Positions 62,373-64,000 of a DNA stretch of 64,000 bases are shown here, piece after piece (the first letter of the stretch is position 1; the number at the start of each line of letters is the position of its first letter). The notes beneath the pieces were generated by a model that saw only the letters and a list, made by a program, of their open reading frames with translations, made no database searches and was not told the DNA's origin. The position numbers and the translations under genes are program-made. The stretch spans positions 63,796 to 127,795 of the forward strand of contig NW_001798990.1 of assembly GCF_000165425.1 (NCBI RefSeq), read 5' to 3'. The DNA is from Paramecium tetraurelia. Its lineage: Eukaryota; Ciliophora; Oligohymenophorea; Peniculida; Parameciidae.

Positions 62373-64000
62373 TCATACCTGAAGTTATACAATTGATTGT
62401 CCATTTGACATTAAGTAGACTTTACTATCGTCTTGCGACCATTACATTTAGGGATGATTTAAAGGCTAATACTTAACAGAAGTATCTTTAGCTGCTTTCC
62501 CTTGTATACCGATGATGGCTCCGAAGAATCTAATTAGATAGTTTAATCTCCATACCCTGTTGATCCAACCTTCCAAATTTTGACCTTCCAATCAGCATCA
62601 CTAAAACTTGCCAACTGTTTACCTGTATGGTCGAATTCCAGACAATTAACTTAACCACTGTGTCCATCCAAGACTCTCCATTTAACAGCAGTTCTCAAGT
62701 CGTAGATAATAATTTGAGTATCTCCAATTGCGATCTTTTAAGTTTGTTGATGGAAACAAACACACTTAAAGGTTTTGCAAATAGTTTGCAAGGCATAAGT
62801 AGCAGATCTATGACACACTTTCCGCAGATTGGGATTGTTTGGATCAAGACTTTTTAGAATGATATCCATAAGGGATGGTAATAGTTTGTGGATGTTATTA
62901 TGTTAGGATTTAATGTAGTATCTTATGATTTCAATGATGGAGGAAGGATACAAAAAATGTGTTTCTAAATTCACAATATCCTTGTTCAAGATCTTGGTAA
63001 ATTCTAAAGGAGCTGCAATGGCAACTTAAATGATACTTTTGGCAGTGAGTTGTCTCATTCTTTTTTTCATTTCTTCTGACTACTTACTAATTTCTTTTAA
63101 TAAGTTAATCAACTGCATTTGTTGACCACCTTAAGTGAGAATCTCTGAGTAATCTATCACAGTATTGTAATGAAAAAAGATGAAGAATAGATTTTTGAAA
63201 ATATCAGATGGATTATAAGAATTTCGAAAATGCTGTTAAACATCAACAAATACCTTTAGAAGAGGTGCACAAAGGTGAGGATTTACAATACAATTTTTGA
63301 GATGTAATCCTTAAATCACTCTTCGTTTTTAATCTTCACTTTATGCGAGAGTCTAACACATCCCTGTTAAATAGGATTCTAAAATAAGAAGGATTACCTC
63401 CACATTTGAAAAAGTATGTCCTTGCTGCTCCTTATTTAGATCTAGCAGCTCTCTAATTAATTTATGCTATTCATGCATATCTTAATCAGACTTTCTAATT
63501 TATGAAAGTATTAAATTACATGCGGCATTCATGACTTCATTGGATTCATCTATTGTGTATTAGGCTAACAGAAATAAATCCAAGGGCTTAAAATTTACAT
63601 CCAGCGATTGTTTTTTCTTTGTCAGCAACTCAACAGTTTGTATCATCAATTAATTGAATACTTAAGCCTCCTTGGATAAACAAGACAGATAGAAATGCAT
63701 CAATGACATCGCTCTTTATGTAGTGAAATGAGGTGACACATCCCAGCCACGAGACAATGCAAAACTAACACAATAACCCATTGATTGCACTCCAATCAAA
63801 GGAGAGAATGTCGGTTTCTAATAGTTCAATATCTAGTCTAACTATGTACTTAATTGAGCATCAGCCTCCCAAGGATGCAAGATTAAAAATAATCTATTCT
63901 AATTATGGTTATCTCCTGATTTCTTCAGGTCCCACCACTCCAATTCCCCTATACTGGTTTCTACAAACTTACACATCCTCATGTTGTTTTTAACTGAATT
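62373..64000 (-). CDS. WDR7: WDR7/rabconnectin-3 beta, C-terminal part (partial)
   Basis: The minus strand encodes the C-terminal part of a WDR7-like protein that continues beyond the window. The best-conserved block reads LMDIILKSLDPNNPNLRK, then CVCFHQQTQKIAIGD, IIIYDLRTAVKWRVLDGHSG and LASFSDADWKVKIWK. A GFFGAIIGIQG tail follows a 26-nt intron at 62530-62555, and the gene ends at the TGA at 62373-62375. WDR7 with DMXL proteins (the RAVE-like rabconnectin-3 complex) regulates assembly of the vacuolar proton ATPase. Further exons lie between 62860 and 64000, but their boundaries were not all resolved. Confidence 0.85.

Overview
The window reads as macronuclear DNA of a Paramecium-like ciliate. 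With the standard code there are only short open stretches. With TAA and TAG read as glutamine and TGA as the only stop, about thirty protein genes appear. They are interrupted by about sixty tiny introns of 21-33 nt, nearly all starting GTA and mostly ending TAG. Composition is very AT-rich, intergenic gaps are often under 100 bp, and three genes encode trichocyst-matrix-type secretory proteins, which points to Paramecium. The species was not determined.

Layout. 0.4-6.5 kb (+): a large Cys/Gly-rich surface protein, a multi-pass sensor-like membrane protein and a coiled-coil protein. 6.9-8.6 kb: a decayed membrane-protein gene. 9.1-10.4 kb (+): a protein with two cyclic-nucleotide-binding domains. 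10.4-14.7 kb: relics, including a broken RhoGEF gene, and a poorly resolved gene with a P/Q-rich tail. 14.7-22.4 kb (-): a possible relic, a cyclin, an ankyrin protein, a copine and two genes of unknown function. 23.7-34.3 kb (+): ribosomal protein uL2 (RPL8), a myosin, a small ORF, an aldo-keto reductase, a trichocyst matrix protein, an unknown gene and a mitochondrial oxoglutarate-type carrier, with one small (-) gene between the last two. 34.4-47.4 kb (-): a very large surface protein, three soluble or coiled-coil proteins, a second sensor-like membrane protein and a Cys-rich secreted protein. 49.9-51.6 kb (+): an alveolin-like protein and a second trichocyst matrix protein. 51.7-52.8 kb (-): ribosomal uS15 (RPS13), preceded in the same frame by an unknown gene without a stop codon. 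53.0-56.5 kb (+): a P5B ATPase. 56.5-57.9 kb (-): a CCDC13-like coiled-coil protein. 59.1-60.4 kb (+): a third trichocyst-matrix-like gene. 60.4-60.9 kb (-): ribosomal uS8 (RPS15A), with an apparent frameshift. 60.9-62.3 kb (+): a SAXO-type axonemal protein. 62.4 kb to the end (-): the C-terminal part of WDR7.

The genes are eukaryotic housekeeping, cortex, cilium, secretion and signalling genes in no evident functional cluster. No tRNA, rRNA, CRISPR array or mobile element was recognised. The most interesting signals are introns ending in AAG, GAG or CAG rather than TAG, an in-frame run of two genes without a stop, apparent frameshifts in otherwise conserved genes, and a zone of gene relics between 6.9 and 14.7 kb. 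Exon boundaries were placed by eye, using frame continuity and protein family patterns.
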